Source of the DNA: Oncomelania hupensis
Lineage: Eukaryota; Mollusca; Gastropoda; Littorinimorpha; Pomatiopsidae
Assembly: GCA_036898135.1 (NCBI GenBank)
Contig: CM072522.1
Location: forward strand, 61,378,172 to 61,442,171
Reading direction: 5' to 3'
Length of the DNA: 64,000 nt
Each line of letters opens with the position of its first letter. The stretch's first letter is position 1. The position numbers and the translations under genes were made by a program. The notes under the pieces are model-generated. The model was not told the origin of the DNA. It made no database searches and worked only from the letters and a program-made list of their open reading frames with translations. This document shows, piece after piece, positions 1 to 10,899 of the stretch.

Positions 1-1064
1 TGCACAACCACACGCACACTTACACACTGTAGAGCCGATTACAACAAGCAAGAGGAAGAGGAAGGAGCCTCAAGCAGAGCCATCAGCGCGTCAGGTTTGA
101 GTTGATCAAGGCCACAGCAGAGGGGAGAAAACTGGATCGGTAACGTACAGTGCGGGTCTTAAGGCTCATGAGGCGTTTCCCAGAAGGTAGAATTTTAAAC
201 CAAGAAGAGAGAGGGTGGGTGGGATCATCCTTGATGCTGATGGCTTTGCATAGGGCCCTTCTCTGAAACAATTCACACAGAGGTGTCTGCTTTTCACCAA
301 TGATTTTGCTGCAGGTATTGGTAATACTGTTCAAGGAATTTCTACTTTTGACACTGAGAGATTGAAACCAGCAAATGAATGAAAACGTAAGAACTGATTC
401 CACGTAGGCACGATAACAATTTTTAAGTATGCTCTGCGAAACCAGAAGAGATCGGAGTTGGTACAACATGTACATACGCTGCCTGCATTTCTTAAATATC
501 ATTTCGGCATTAGCTGTGAAAGAAAGCTTGTGGTCAATCATGGTCCCAAGGTATTTATATTGTTCCACTCTCTCTACAGTTTGATTTCTGAGGTGAAGTG
601 CAGCCACATCTGTCCGATTCTTTCTGAAATCCACCAACATCTCTTTCGTTTTGCCGACATTGAGCTCCAGATGGTTACCTTCGCACCAGGTGACGAAGTC
701 AACCACACTCCTCTCAAAGCTTATGGCCGAGTCGGAAGTGTCCACTACTGCGGCATCGTCTGAAAACTTGATGATCTGCGAATCATCTCTGGAGCTCCTA
801 CAATCATTGGTATAAAGAGTAAAAATAAAAGGTGAGATAACTGTCCCCTGGGGTGTTCCGGTGTTGATAGACTTGGTTGATGAGAAACAGACAGAAGAAG
901 AAGAAGAGTAGGACCTTACACGAACAACTTGCGTACGGTTGCTAAGAAAGTCAGAGATCCAGAGGGTCAGGTACGGATTGATATTCATATTTTGGAGTTT
1001 GCTTACAAGGAGATGGGTTTGAACAGTGTTGAACGCTGAAGAGAAATCTGCGAAGAGGATCCTA
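1..1064 (-). mobile_element. 5'-truncated LINE fragment A (reverse transcriptase C-terminal half)
   Basis: The minus strand is open from about 1064 to a TAA at 83-85. It reads as the C-terminal half of a non-LTR retrotransposon reverse transcriptase. Visible motifs are FADFSSAFNTVQ (RT block A region), a GTPQGTVISP-like block, FSDDAAVVD (catalytic block C, usually FADD) and LNVGKTKEMLVDF, followed by the thumb region. The N-terminal endonuclease and RT fingers are missing because homology stops near 1064, where a different LINE begins on the other strand. Positions 1-82 would be its 3' UTR. The frame is intact for about 327 codons, so it is a fairly young 5'-truncated copy. It looks like a CR1/Rex/RTE-type LINE, but I cannot fix the clade. 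Confidence 0.85.
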
Positions 1065-1528
1065 ACATAGATATACTACATATTAATAATTTATGTAAGG
1101 ATGTAATATCACTAAAACCTACATGGGAACTTGAAAGAGCACGTTATGATATACATTATTGTAATGAAAAAAATCAAAATCCCAATCTTATTGCAGTTGA
1201 AGTTCGGAATCATTTATGTGAGAAATATTCAGGAAAATTAAAAGTTTACACTGACGGATCTGTTTTAGAAACAGGGGAAACAAGAGCTGCTTTTGTTATA
1301 CCAGATTTGAAAATATCATAATCGTTTTATATAGGAAAAGGTTATTTTATTTTTACTGCGTAATTAATTGCTATATTAATGGCTTTACCTAAAATTTTTA
1401 GTTTATGTCTGAATATATTTCGTATAGTTCTATGCGTAGATTCTCTATCTGTTTTAGAAGCTCTAAAATCTCATATTAACTGTGAACGAAAAGAGATTAT
1501 TTTTTAGATTAATAACGTTATTCATGGA
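1065..1528 (+). mobile_element. LINE fragment B, 5' part (RNase H region, decayed)
   Basis: The plus strand encodes the start of a non-LTR RNase H domain, with a VYTDGSVLETG motif near 1237-1275 and a VDSLSVLEALKS segment near 1435-1470, interrupted by in-frame stops. The fragment stops at 1528, where LTR element E1 begins, and resumes at 5748. Its 5-bp end ATGGA (1524-1528) is the target-site duplicate of E1. A related RNase H fragment lies on the minus strand at 45.6-46.5 kb. Confidence 0.75.
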
Positions 1529-1530
1529 TG

Positions 1531-2720
1531 TCACGAGAGATTTCCCATAATGTGATTTTGCATGTCAGGAAATGTGTGCTTGCCCATTTGCAATTTGTAA
1601 TCACAAACGCCCACCCTTTCTTTCATTACGTATGGCCCCGTCCATTCCATTTGCAGCTTATTGCGTTTACAGGGTACCACGCGCAATACCTGATCCCCAA
1701 CCGAAAAAACACGAGCTTTCGCTTTTTTGTCCAAATGTTTTTTCTGCTTCTTCCCTTCTGTTTCCAAACTGCCGTTTTGCTATCTCGCACGTTTTCTCAA
1801 TCCTAGCCCTAAGATCGGTAACGTACTCTGAAGCGGTCTTCACCTCACCCTCCTCGATCTTTTCAGTCCAGAGCTCTTGCAAAATCCTCATCGGACCACG
1901 CACCGACCGGCCATAGAGCAATTCGAACGGAGACATTGTCTGTCAAAATCTGGGCTGGCACGCCTAAACGCGTCCAAATATTCCACAACGCTTCGGCTAC
2001 TTCCTCTGTTGTGACACCTTTCAGCGGCACCGCCTCCGCGATTGGAAGCAGGTACAACTGGACCGATCAGGTCCGCGGCCGCTCTCTCAATCGACTCGTC
2101 CACTAGCGGCATGTTGACCATCGGCACACGGGGTATCCGACCCCTCTCGGCTGTGCTCTCTGACAGCGATCACACGAACGCACGTACCTACGGACATCCG
2201 CCCCAATACCCGGCCAGTAAAATTCGGCCCAAACGCGGTCTAAAGTGCGCTGCGTTCCCATGTGTCCTGCCATCGGAGTGTCGTGTGCTAGCCGCATAAC
2301 CCCTGTCTGCAACTCGGACGGCACACACACTTGCTTAAAGAGGCCACCCTGTCCTTCAAACACTCTGTACAACACGCCGCGGTTCTTCTCATATCGAACC
2401 TGTCCTTTCTTCAATCGAGTTTTGACCGCCTCCCCCACACTCGCTCGCGCCCGAGTCAATGTCGGATCGGCCTCCTGCTTCCTAATGAGCTCTGTGGGAG
2501 TAACAGCTAAACCCGGAACCTGTTCTACCTGCGGAGCGACGTCTTTCTTCTTGGATTGAGCCCTTGTCTCAACGGCTTCTACCTTCACCGCGGGAGCTAG
2601 AGTATCAACGGTCTTAACTTCACTGTCGGCAAATCGGGCTCGGTTTCCGATCAAGACATCGTGCGTAGGTTTCTCAAAAACAATTACCTTGACCCTGCCA
2701 CACACGAGCCGTGACTCCAA
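1531..2720 (-). pseudogene. E1 protease tail and integrase, frameshifted
   Basis: From 2720 downward the minus strand encodes the protease tail (KPTHDVLIGN), a linker, then the integrase HHCC zinc domain (HDTPMAGHMG ... CDRCQ, about 2290-2150). In other frames follow pieces of the integrase core (PEAVPLKGVTTEEVAEALW, QILTDN, SPFELLYGRSVRGPM) and the C-terminal MQMEWTGPY-like domain. At least three frame changes and an internal deletion in the core are visible. Protease leads directly into integrase with no RT between them. Confidence 0.85.
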
Positions 2721-4289
2721 GTTCTGCCTCCCTCACTGATTCGTCGGCCAAGGATACGCTAACTTTTTCTGGCAACCGGTCTGACACGTCAACAAACTTC
2801 GCCGCCACGAAAATTTGATCAGCTCCGGTATCGCGAATAGCAATGGCTGCTCGACCGTTCACGGTCACTAACATGCTTCCCACTGACTCTAACTCATCTA
2901 CGAGTTCCGATCCCTTACCACATTCCCTGTCCGACTTGACTATACGAGCGCTGTTGACCTTTTTCAACTTTGGGCAGTTTCGTCTGATGTGTCTCTTCTG
3001 TTTGCACTCAAAACACTCCTTGCTAGCGTGTGTTGAACCTTGCTTGACGTCACAGTCTTTACCACCCCCAGCTTTTGACTTGTCCTCCCCTTTAGCAGAT
3101 TTACCCACCGACCTCTTCGTTTCCCACTTTGCCTGAGAATGTTTTTCCGCGAGCTCGGCGGCCACCTGAGCGGATTTCGGCGCGTGATCGCGAAGGAACA
3201 GCTCCAACTCTGCGTTCAACGTTTCCATCAGCTGCTCTCTCTCAAACAAGTCAACTATCTTTTCAGGGTCTTCAATATTAGCCAGACAGAACCATCTAGT
3301 CAAAAGGTGTTTAAGACTCTTAAGGAACTCTGTGAATGACACAGACGGTTCTTTCCTGACCGACCTGAACTGTTTCCGGTAATACTCTTCGTTCCGGCGG
3401 AACCTGTCAAGCAATGCCTGTCTGAAAAGCTTATAGTCCCCCGTTTCTTCTGGCGTCATACGGACATATGAACAATTACCTTGACCCTGCCACACACGAG
3501 CCGTGACTCCAAATTGAACACAGCCCTGTCTGCCTCCCTCACTGATCCGTCGGCCAAGGATACGCTAACTTTTTCTGGCAACCGGTCTGACACGTCAACA
3601 AACTTCGCCGCCACGAAAATTTGATCAGCTCCGGTATCGCGAATAGAAATGGCTGCTCGACCGTTCACGGTTGCTAACATGCTTCCCACTGACTCTAACT
3701 CATCTACGAGTTCCGATCCTTGCCACCATCGGACGTGGCGCCTTCCCTGTCCGACTCGACTACACGAGCGCTATTGACCTTTTTCAACTTTGGGCAGTTT
3801 CGTCTGATGTGTCCCTTCTGTTAGCACTCAAAACACTCCTTGCTAGCGTGTGTTGAACCTTGCTTGACGTCACTGTCTTTACCACCCCCAGTTTTTGACT
3901 TGTCCTCCCCCTTAGCAGATTTACCCACCGACCTCTTCGTTTCCCACTTTGCCTGAGAATGTTTTTCCGCGAGCTCGGCGGCCACCTGAGCGGATTTCGG
4001 CGCGTGATCGCGAAGGAACAGCTCCAACTCTGCGTTCAACGTTTCCATCAGCTGCTCTCTCTCAAACAAGTCAACTATCTTTTCAGGGTCTTCAATATTA
4101 GCCAGACAGAACCATCTAGTCAAAAGGTGTTTAAGACTCTTAAGGAACTCTGTGAATGACACAGACGGTTCTTTCCTGACCGACCTGAACTGTTTCCGGT
4201 AATACTCTTCGTTCCGGCGGAACCTGTCAAGCAATGCCTGTCTTAGAAGCTCATAGTCCCCCGTTTCTTCTGGCGTCATACGGACATAT
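2679..4289 (-). repeat. tandem duplication inside E1 gag-protease (two ~0.8-kb units)
   Basis: Unit 1 (2679-3470) and unit 2 (3471-4289) are near-identical direct repeats. Each holds capsid (RQALLDRFRRNEEYYRKQF), a CCHC zinc knuckle (CFECKQKRHIRRNC in unit 1) and the start of the aspartic protease (IRDTGADQIFVAAKF). The join near 3470 fuses the capsid end of unit 1 to the protease end of unit 2. Unit 2 has small extra segments near 3507-3523 and 3720-3740, so the copies have diverged slightly. The duplication gives two zinc knuckles and two protease active sites in series. Confidence 0.85.
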
Positions 4290-4679
4290 ACATCCCTTGC
4301 TGACCCTAGTAACAGAGGAGCAAACTTCCTGGCCCAAATCGCCATCATTTAAGATGGCTACACGTTCAAAGTGTGCTAAGTAGGAATCTATGTTTTCCTT
4401 CCCATCAAAAGGTTCCATCTTAAGGTTACAGGAACTGTTTTCCTTCAGGATCCTAATCTCTTCCCTCCGATGTTTCCTCTCTTCTCTATCTCTCCGATCA
4501 CGTTCCTCCCTCTCATCTGCTTCTTTTTTATCTCTACGCGCCCTCTCCTGAGCCTCCCAGTCCCAACGAGCTTTCTCAGTCTGATTATGAAGCTCCATCT
4601 TCTTTAGCTCTCTCTCGTCCCTTCTAGCTCTCTCTCGTCTCTCTTCCTCTCTTTCCCTTCTATCCCTCTCTTCTCTCAT
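4251..4679 (-). pseudogene. E1 gag, N-terminal part
   Basis: The minus frame from the ATG at 4679 encodes a strongly charged Arg/Glu-rich coiled coil (MREERDRREREEERRERARR and onward) followed by a gag matrix/capsid start (FDGKENIDSYLAHFERVAI). The same layout is seen in the gag of E2 and E3. Near 4335-4350 the frame shifts: the true continuation (WARKFAPLLLGSARDVYVRM) is in the frame of 4348-3821. This copy is broken by at least one indel. Confidence 0.8.
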
Positions 4680-5440
4680 CCCCTGCGAGAGTCAGTGCTG
4701 CCCCTCAGTCCGAACTGCACCTCCCCGAGGCCAGGAGAACGGGCTATAAGCATGCGTGCATAAAGTGCACCGGAACAACCAAAGAAAGCCCAACCTGCAA
4801 ACAACTAGGTTTACGCGTTACATACTTGAAAAGAAAAACTACTGCGTGTTAAACAATGAATTATTTCCCTTCCATTGTCAGCACACTGCAATAGAAACGT
4901 CAACATGCATCCACGTTAGCTACAAGGTTTAAACTTCACAAAACAATCTTATTTTGTTCCTCCAGAAAAAGCAACTAAACAACATTCTATAATCTTTAAC
5001 ATAATACTTTATAGTCTCGGTTTGTTAATCCAACAATTTATTCCATTATATTTTACCAACACAGAAAAACATTGGTTGCGTCCCTTGAACATTTGTTTGT
5101 TTCTGAATACATAACAGAAGCAATGTAATAAATGCCTTGCTAATATGTAATAGAAAAATGCATTAACGATAAGCCTATTAATTAGACTGTAACTCACTAC
5201 AATTCTTGCATACATTTTTTCAACAGGCCCTACCTAAATTTCCCAACACTCATGACCGGACCGACAGAGACAAAAGTGCAAGCAGCAACCGCATCATTAT
5301 CACTTACCGGCTTGTGCGATTTCCTTCGACCACTAACACAGACGCCCTAGAGCTCTGACGTAGGAGGATGAGACTAAGCAACCGAGTCTCCAAATCCAAC
5401 GGCTTGACGTGGAATCATAACAGTTACTTACTCAAATTCC

Positions 5441-5747
5441 CAAAACGTCCCCACCAGTGTTCGAGCTTGCCTTTCTTCTGCGATCTACCCCAAACGGTGG
5501 CTAAGAAAGAAGTGCGACTTGACCCAAACAAATCTTAGCTACATTGACTGTGATCAGCTATTCATACAATACAGTGTAGTAAGCTTCCACGAAATGCATG
5601 CCTAAGGCCACCCGAAACCGACTTCTAAACCACCCTCGTATCTCCCACCTTAATCTTCACCCTGCCCCCGGTTGCACATAGCCTAAAATGCAAAAGGTAG
5701 GACTAAAAGTGCAAATTCAGCAAGTACGCTGCTATGTCCGCGTGACA
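5441..5747 (-). repeat. candidate 5' LTR of E1
   Basis: Read on the minus strand, the segment begins TGTCACG at 5747 and ends near 5441-5458, just before a TGGTGGGGACGTTTTGGG stretch that resembles a gypsy primer-binding/leader region. There is no second copy in the window to define the inner edge, so the inner boundary is an estimate. The E1 leader (about 4700-5440) follows and shows no coding signal. Confidence 0.45.
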
Positions 5748-6245
5748 ATGGATTGATAATTAGTGGTACTGAAGTGACCTTTTGCTGGATCCCATCACAT
5801 TGTGGATTTCTATATAATGATTGGGCTGATCATGATGCAAAATTAGGTGCAGTACATATTATTTCCCTATCAGTTAAATTAAATATGTCTTCCAAGGAAA
5901 TTCAAAACAATATTGAAATTGATATTGTAAAGAAACTTCAGTTATATACAAACTATAAAAATCTTCATAGATTTCCCAGATCAGTTTCATCTCCAGCGAA
6001 CAGAATATTATTAAATTCAATTAAAACCAACTATTGTAAAAATGTAAAGTGCATCTGTGATAAACCTCTAACTCTAAAACATATATTATTTGATTGTAGT
6101 CAGAATCATCCTCTTTTGCCCATTGAAGTAAATATTATAATATCAGTGAAAACTGTTAGCAATGAATTAAGTGTGGGATTGGCAAAAGCTTTAATCAACT
6201 CTCCAGTCGCTCGTTTTATTTAACTGCCATTGTTATTATTATTTT
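5748..6245 (+). mobile_element. LINE fragment B, 3' part (RNase H C-terminus)
   Basis: The plus frame to 6223 continues the RNase H domain begun at 1065-1528. The FCWIPSHCGF motif is diagnostic of LINE-encoded RNase H, followed by a CICDKPLTLKHILFDC zinc-like segment and the domain end. The reading is continuous with the upstream piece when E1 is excised. The element ends in AT-rich 3' sequence around 6230-6250, after which only TG-rich sequence is seen up to 6319. Confidence 0.75.
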
Positions 6246-6319
6246 AGAGAGTTGGTAATAGTATATATGTGTATGTATGTGTTCATGTATGTCTGTTTAA
6301 ATGCGTGAATCTGTATGTA

Positions 6320-7105
6320 CAGTACTCCTCTTTTAACGTCACTACCGTTTAAGGTCACAAGGCGGATAAGATCAATCAGGTTGTTGGCCCCGGCCAAACA
6401 CCTTCACTGCTTAAGAGAAATTGATGTCACAGATGACATCATTTATGAGGTCACTTCCTGTTTTGAGATGGAATTCCATCACAGAACACCTGTCACGTCC
6501 AGCCAGCATCCGCGTTATGCGACACTCTGCAATACACACAGGCACCACTTTGACAGAGTGCGACCCATGGGCGGTGTAGACAGGTGTAACTGTGATCTGC
6601 CGTGTCCCCTCCTAGCGGGACGTATTGCCACAGTGGACCTTACCCTGAATTGACTTCATTCACTAGCGATAAAGCATGTGCCGTGGCGTAGACAAAACGA
6701 ACAATTCGTTAAACTTGTGTAAGGTTTTCTGCAAATACACCCAGTAACTGTCTTGGTGCATACTTTTTATTTTTTATTCTCATTTGCGTGCGTGCGCGCC
6801 AATGTGTTTGTGTGTGTGTGTGTGAGTGTGTATATGTGTATGCATGCTTGCATCCGTTCGTTTGAGTGTTTGAGTGTGTGCTTATGCATCATACACACGC
6901 ACCAAAAATACATATACAGTAATGCATACATGCATACGCACGCACCAACGTGCACACATGTACACGCACACAAATTTAGCACCTCGTATAAGATCAAGTT
7001 CTTTACTGGTAGTTGATCTTATCAGAGGACTGTTTAGGGTGCCCCTCGGATAAGATCAAACAAAAATTTGGTCCCGTGGGGGGTCACCTTAAACGAGGAG
7101 TACTG
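6320..7105. mobile_element. MITE with imperfect terminal inverted repeats, TA target site (Tc1/mariner-pogo-like)
   Basis: The left end CAGTACTCCTCTTTTAACGT (6320) is the inverse of the right end (7105 backward: CAGTACTCCTCGTTTAAGGT). Both ends are flanked by TA (6318-6319, 7106-7107), as expected for Tc1/mariner/pogo-type transposition. GGATAAGATCAA motifs recur just inside both ends, and a further inverted pair of the same word lies at about 6987-7022. The interior contains a CA/TG-rich stretch (6790-6975). The frames here show no transposase similarity, so it is non-autonomous. Confidence 0.65.
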
Positions 7106-7715
7106 TATGGTCTTTATTATCCTGATGAAAAAAGACTTAAATAAAACAACCAACCAACCACAGTCGTGCATTAACATGATTAACATTTTGATTACGGTGT
7201 AGTCATGCATGATTATCAACATTTTGATTATGGTGTAGTAATGCATTAACTTGTCGACAATTTTGTATAACCTAGATGTTGTGTATACTTAGCAGTGTTT
7301 GAAGGTTTGTTTAACTGTGAACTGTTAGTAAGTCATTGTACATGTCTGTATAGGTGTGTTAAGTTAGATTTCAGCTTCAGTGCTCTACGATATTCAGCAA
7401 CGTTGGAATTTAGTAAGAGAGTTATTACCGTAACATGGACCGCTGTTGGCAGTCTTTCGCTTCTCATTGTCCTATATTCTCCAATATTTTCCAGCGTTTC
7501 CCCATTCCATGTTCTCCCAGGTCTATATGTTGCCTCCCGTAATGTTCTTTCAAGGCTTTACAGGTCTATGTTCCTCAGAGCCAATGTATATTCAGGTCTG
7601 TTCCCTCAGGTCTGTAACAAACCTAATAATGGGGCAACATAGGTCTGGAAGAATATGGACATAAAGAAATATAGACCTGGGAGAACATAGATATGCTACC
7701 AACATATATATGTTC
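7106..7715. other. no gene seen; short inverted repeats
   Basis: No coding signal is visible. TTCTCCCAGGTCTATA near 7511 and its exact inverse near 7671 form a ~180-bp foldback. A short direct repeat (ACATTTTGATTA...GTGTAGT) lies at 7185-7250. Confidence 0.5.
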
Positions 7716-8041
7716 CCTGTTTATGGTTGTACCAGTATGACTGTTTCAGGCAGTTTATGTTTATGGTTGTACCTGTATGACTATTTCAGGCAGTTTATGT
7801 TTATGGTTGTGCCTGTATGACTATTTCAGGCAGTTTATGTTTATGGTTGTACCTGTATGACTATTTCAGACAGTTTATGTTTATGGTTGTACCAGTATGG
7901 CTATTTCAGGCAGTTTATGTTTATGGTTGTACCTGTATGACTATTTCAGACAGTTTATGTTTATGGTTGTACCACTATGGCTATTTCAGGCAGTTTATGT
8001 TTATGGTTGTGACTGTATGACTGTTTCTAGCAGTTTATGTT
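7716..8041. repeat. 40-bp minisatellite, copy A
   Basis: About eight tandem copies of a 40-bp unit (GTTTATGGTTGTACCTGTAT + GACTATTTCAGGCAGTTTAT) with few substitutions. The same array recurs at 16693-16910 as part of a larger duplicated block. Confidence 0.95.
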
Positions 8042-8099
8042 TAATAAAAATCAACAACCCATTTTATAAATCGTTTAACGGTCTGATGCTGGTGTATTT

Positions 8100-8690
8100 C
8101 ATGGTTTTGCTACATATAAACTGTTTATAACCTTAAATTATACCTGTCCACGTTTTGCTACACATAAATTGTTTATAAACTTAGTTTATATCTGTCTGCG
8201 TTTTGCTACACATAAACTGTTTATAACCTTGGGTTATATCTCTCCACGTTTTGCTACACATAAACTGTTTATAATCTTGGATTATATCTCTCCACGTTTT
8301 GCTACACATAAACTGTTTATAACCCTGGATTATACCTGTCCACGTTTTGCTACACATAAACTGTTTATAACCTTGGATTATACCTGTCCACGTTTTGCTA
8401 CACATAAACTGTTTATAACCTTGGATTATACCTGTCCACGTTTTGCTACACATAAACTGTTTATAACCTTGGATTATACCTGTCCACGTTTTGCTACACA
8501 TAAACTGTTTATAACCTTGGATTATACCTGGTCACGTTTTGCTACAAAAAAATGTTTATAGCCTTGGATTATACCTGTCCACGTTTTGCTACACATAAAC
8601 TGTTTATAACCTTGGATTATACATGTCCACGTTTTGTTACAATAAACTGTTTATAACCCTGGATTATACCTGTCCACGTTTGTATCTATG
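8100..8690. repeat. 48-bp minisatellite, copy A
   Basis: About twelve tandem copies of a 48-bp unit containing TAAACTGTTTATAACCTTGG and CCACGTTTTGCTACACA. Because 48 is a multiple of three, long frames stay open on both strands. These are artefacts of periodicity, not genes. It is duplicated at 16975-17545. Confidence 0.95.
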
Positions 8691-8944
8691 CGGTTATCTC
8701 ATTGACATTTGTTGGTGTTAATATGTGAATTTTCGGGTGTTGTTTATTTCCTCCCGTTTTATTTATGAATGGTTTGAACTTTTGCCTTTTACTAATGACG
8801 TAGTCATGCCTAAACTTGTCAAACACTTTTTAATAAATTTAAATGTTGTGCTTTAAATCAATGTTTTTTGTTTTGTTTTGTTTTTATTAAAAAAAAATAT
8901 TTTTCCACCCACAATATGTTGATGTCTTTATTACTTTGTCTGTC

Positions 8945-8978
8945 TTATCATCCGTACCACCACCACCATCAGCATCGC

Positions 8979-9043
<65 letters not shown>

Positions 9044-9308
9044 CCATCAACACCACCATCACCATCATCATCGTCATCGATCATTATCATCATCATCACC
9101 ATCACTATCATCATCATCATCACCTGCTTTTCTTCATCATCATCACCGTCATCATCATTGCCTTCACAATTAGCATCATCATCAACATCATCGCAATCAT
9201 CATATCTTTCGCTTCTTTACGTCTTCCTTTCTCTCTTATTATCATTATCATCATCACAATTATCATAATCATCGTCATCATCATCATTCATCGTCTTCAT
9301 CACCATCG

Positions 9309-9351
<43 letters not shown>
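8945..9351. repeat. (TCA)n microsatellite, copy A
   Basis: Mostly uninterrupted TCA/CAT triplets (pure core about 8976-9042), then degenerate TCA-rich sequence to 9351, where element E2 is inserted. The array continues at 16398. The 8690-8945 spacer has no gene signal and is copied at 17545-17825. Confidence 0.95.
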
Positions 9352-10852
9352 TGTCGCAAACCTGGCCTGGGTGTTACTGGGTGATCACTACTGATGAAGG
9401 ACTTCCTTGACTTTCATGACTTACCCCAGAACATGGTTTTATTTCAATAAAAAAACCTAAGGTACACCATTTACTTCCAACACTTCACAAACACATAACA
9501 CGTTTTTCCAAGTTCGATTATTTTATTATATTCCGTTCATTTTTCTTCGAAATCGGAACGATAATTTGGCGATACTTTTTCGTCGTGGTTACCGAAAATG
9601 TTCTTGCTTTCAATTATTTTTACTTAGCTCAAAACTTCGTCCTCGTTGAATCGTTGATAAATGAAGAAACCAGTCTTTAGAATGATGAGTTGTGGAAAAG
9701 TTCATAAGAACTGGAACTTGACGTCGATGTCGCCGTCAGATCTATTGGCTGTCCATGACCCACCCGTGACTTCTGTTGCCCTCGTTAACGTACAGTTCCA
9801 TCGTAGAATTAGTCACTCCGATCATAAGCCAGGCGTCATCGAAGAATCCAGTGCCAGTCTCAAAGATGGCATCGTCACAGATATCCCAGACGGATAATAC
9901 CACAAGATAAAAACACCTGCCGAACAAAACTAGTCTTAGATATTTGCATGAAAATTATTTCCATACAAACTTAAACTCCTTCAGGTCCGGCTCTGCTTGG
10001 AAAAACATGTTACGATTAATCAACACATCAGTCCCCTGAAAACCAACTGCATTCAGACGAACCAACTATCTTTCTCTGGAAAAGAAATGCATTCAAACAA
10101 ACAAACAAACTATTTTTCTCCTTTGGAAAACAAATGCATTCAATGAACAAACTATCTCACTACTCTGAAAAACAAATGCATTCAATGAACAAACTATTTT
10201 TCTCCTCTGAAAAATACATATATTCAATGAACAAATCATCACACGTATCAATCTTCTTGGGAAATTATCTTGAATGAAGAAAAATCTAAATATTTACCCT
10301 ACGGTGCCAGAATTTCAGCTAAAGCTGATCAAACGTCGAGGAACAACTATCTTCCTGGCCCAACCACATCTGACATCATTCAGCCTCCAGCTAAACTGTC
10401 GTTGGCACCCCACAGAATAAGTTGCCTCGGAGCTTGGGTAGAATCCTCCCTGTCCAGTCTAGATCTCTTTCCCAACTGATTGACAGTTTTCCTAACCGAT
10501 TTCGCCTCTGTTTCATTTTACTAAGGTTACCATACTTTTATCATTAAAACAACCAATGAAAATTTCCCAACGCAAACAAATGACCTATCACCTCAAATAT
10601 TATATTTTGTAAAATTAATAGCTCACAACCTCTTTGCTTTTCCTCAAATTTTATTATTGGCATTAATCACAAACTTTCACACAAAAGAATCATCGATAAA
10701 AATCGTCCATTTTATTCTTTTCCAGGAATACACAAAATGGCGATTGACACGCAGCAAAATTGACGTCATATTTCTAAATCTAGCACAGGCACTCTATAAA
10801 ACAATTTGCACTTGGAAAATAAAAATACTCGCGAGCGTTTCGTTTCGCGACA
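9352..10852 (-). repeat. E2 3' LTR
   Basis: This is the left copy of the 1501-bp LTR (3' in element orientation), with TGTCGC...GCGACA ends. Short frames inside it (for example 9661-9897) recur in the other LTR and have no recognisable product. AACAAACTAT/TGCATTCAATG short repeats occur near 10090-10230. Confidence 0.95.
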
Positions 10853-10868
10853 TTACGCCCCTCCTCTT
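10853..10868 (-). other. E2 polypurine tract
   Basis: On the minus strand AAGAGGAGGGGCG lies immediately 5' of the 3' LTR, the position and composition expected of the plus-strand primer. Confidence 0.7.
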
Positions 10869-10899
10869 GAGCTGAAACATCCATGTTTAAGCTATTCTT

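Larger units (their letters stand above)
1529..5747 (-). mobile_element. LTR retrotransposon E1 (Ty3/gypsy, Gmr1-like), degenerate
   Basis: The element starts TGTCACG (1529-1535), ends with the perfect inverse CGTGACA (5741-5747) and is flanked by an exact 5-bp duplication ATGGA (1524-1528, 5748-5752). That is the signature of an integrase-made LTR insertion. It is inserted into LINE fragment B, and removing it restores the LINE reading frame across the join. Coding remnants run on the minus strand: gag (4679 downward), protease and integrase (to about 1531). No RT or RNase H remains. Only the right (5') end carries LTR-like non-coding sequence. At the left the integrase tail runs almost to the terminus, so nearly the whole 3' LTR is missing. 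Frameshifts and a tandem gag duplication make it non-functional. Confidence 0.85.

Noticed and set aside
6315..6653. 112-codon frame at the left end of the MITE
   Set aside because: No transposase or other motif; it starts inside the terminal inverted repeat.
8100..8690. 130-codon and 106-codon frames, also at 16975-17545
   Set aside because: 48-bp minisatellite stays open on both strands. No domain, and duplicated with the satellite.
9661..9897. 78-codon frame (and its copy at 15206)
   Set aside because: Lies wholly inside the E2 LTRs, with no recognisable product.
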